DNA from: Panorpa germanica
Lineage: Eukaryota; Arthropoda; Insecta; Mecoptera; Panorpidae
NCBI GenBank assembly: GCA_963678705.1
Contig: OY783205.1
Span: forward strand, 9,610,001-9,674,000
DNA length: 64,000 nt
Reading direction: 5' to 3'
Each line of letters begins with the position of its first letter. Positions within the stretch are counted from its first letter, which is position 1. The notes under the pieces were generated by a model. That model did not search any database. It was given only the letters and a program-made list of their open reading frames with translations, and was not told the DNA's origin. The position numbers and the translations under genes are program-made. Positions 63,845 to 64,000 of this stretch are shown here, piece after piece.

Positions 63845-64000
63845 ATTAGATAAAATGAGTTATAATAAGTTACTTTGTACATATTTTATTTGTTCCTATA
63901 AACATATATTAATGTAATTGAAATGTAAAATTAAGGGGGATAAAATAAGTGGAAAAAGCAGCACATATGGGCGGAAGCCTAGGAGGTGCTATTAAATTTA
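63845..64000 (+). other. 3' UTR of R1-like LINE (partial)
   Basis: Non-coding. The 3' end is beyond the window, so tail and target site cannot be judged. Confidence 0.6.

Larger units (their letters stand above)
60846..64000 (+). mobile_element. R1-like LINE, 5'-truncated, runs to window end
   Basis: Endonuclease, RT and C-terminal Cys/His motif in order, with no RNase H seen, fit an R1-type non-LTR element. There is no ORF1 and the endonuclease N-terminus is missing. After the ORF2 stop (63844) a 3' UTR continues to the end of the window. Confidence 0.75.

Noticed and set aside
1-64000. CRISPR-like, operon or bacterial signals
   Set aside because: Direct repeats found are tandem duplications or LTRs; introns, LINEs and P/mariner elements make the source eukaryotic.

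Overview
This window is eukaryotic, AT-rich and almost entirely transposable elements (TEs). GT-AG introns, LTR retrotransposons primed by a Ser-type tRNA site, jockey-, I- and R1-like LINEs, a THAP-bearing P element and a mariner all point to an arthropod, most probably an insect. The order cannot be settled from sequence alone. There are no tRNA, rRNA, CRISPR or operon signals. The only convincing host gene is one signal-peptide exon on the minus strand (41238-41316).

Layout. 1-2010: no gene seen. 2011-4168 (-): 5' part of a jockey-like LINE. 4169-14085: a gypsy-type LTR element (gypsy-1, TSD TGCA) that has been invaded by a mariner (4990-6079, TA target) and by a BEL/Pao element (7692-12520, TSD GCAAT, 626-bp LTRs that look identical). 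14250-15556 (-): jockey-type reverse transcriptase relic. 16111-18846 (-): a four-exon gene joining a Mutator-like DDE transposase to a YqaJ-type nuclease, broken by one nonsense codon and one frameshift. 18847-27269: mostly unexplained, with a diverged 0.33-kb direct repeat, LINE and gag relics, a hairpin and weak micro-exon candidates. 27285-33047 (-): a full-length I-like LINE with target duplication. 33300-40290: further LINE relics, including a 4.3-kb Tx1/L1-like copy.

41377-56709 is a P element with long terminal inverted repeats and a perfect 8-bp duplication CTTCACAC. It sits just upstream of the start codon of the secreted-protein gene at 41316, in its 5' UTR or promoter. Its transposase is spread over about ten exons. 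It carries gypsy-2 (43293-48908, TSD CTAT) inside a coding exon and gypsy-3 (49192-53659, minus, TSD TACA) inside an intron. Beyond it, 56710-60840 shows no gene. 60846 to the window end is an R1-like LINE on the plus strand.

Four points stand out. (1) The transposase-nuclease fusion. (2) All four LTR elements have lost the central part of pol; in BEL and gypsy-3 the remaining gag-protease and integrase ends are fused into one long open frame. (3) Gypsy-2 carries a roughly 160-residue region after integrase that I do not recognise. (4) Gypsy-1 has matching target duplications but unlike U3 regions. TSDs and hairpins are read directly from the sequence; family names come from motif recognition without a database search.
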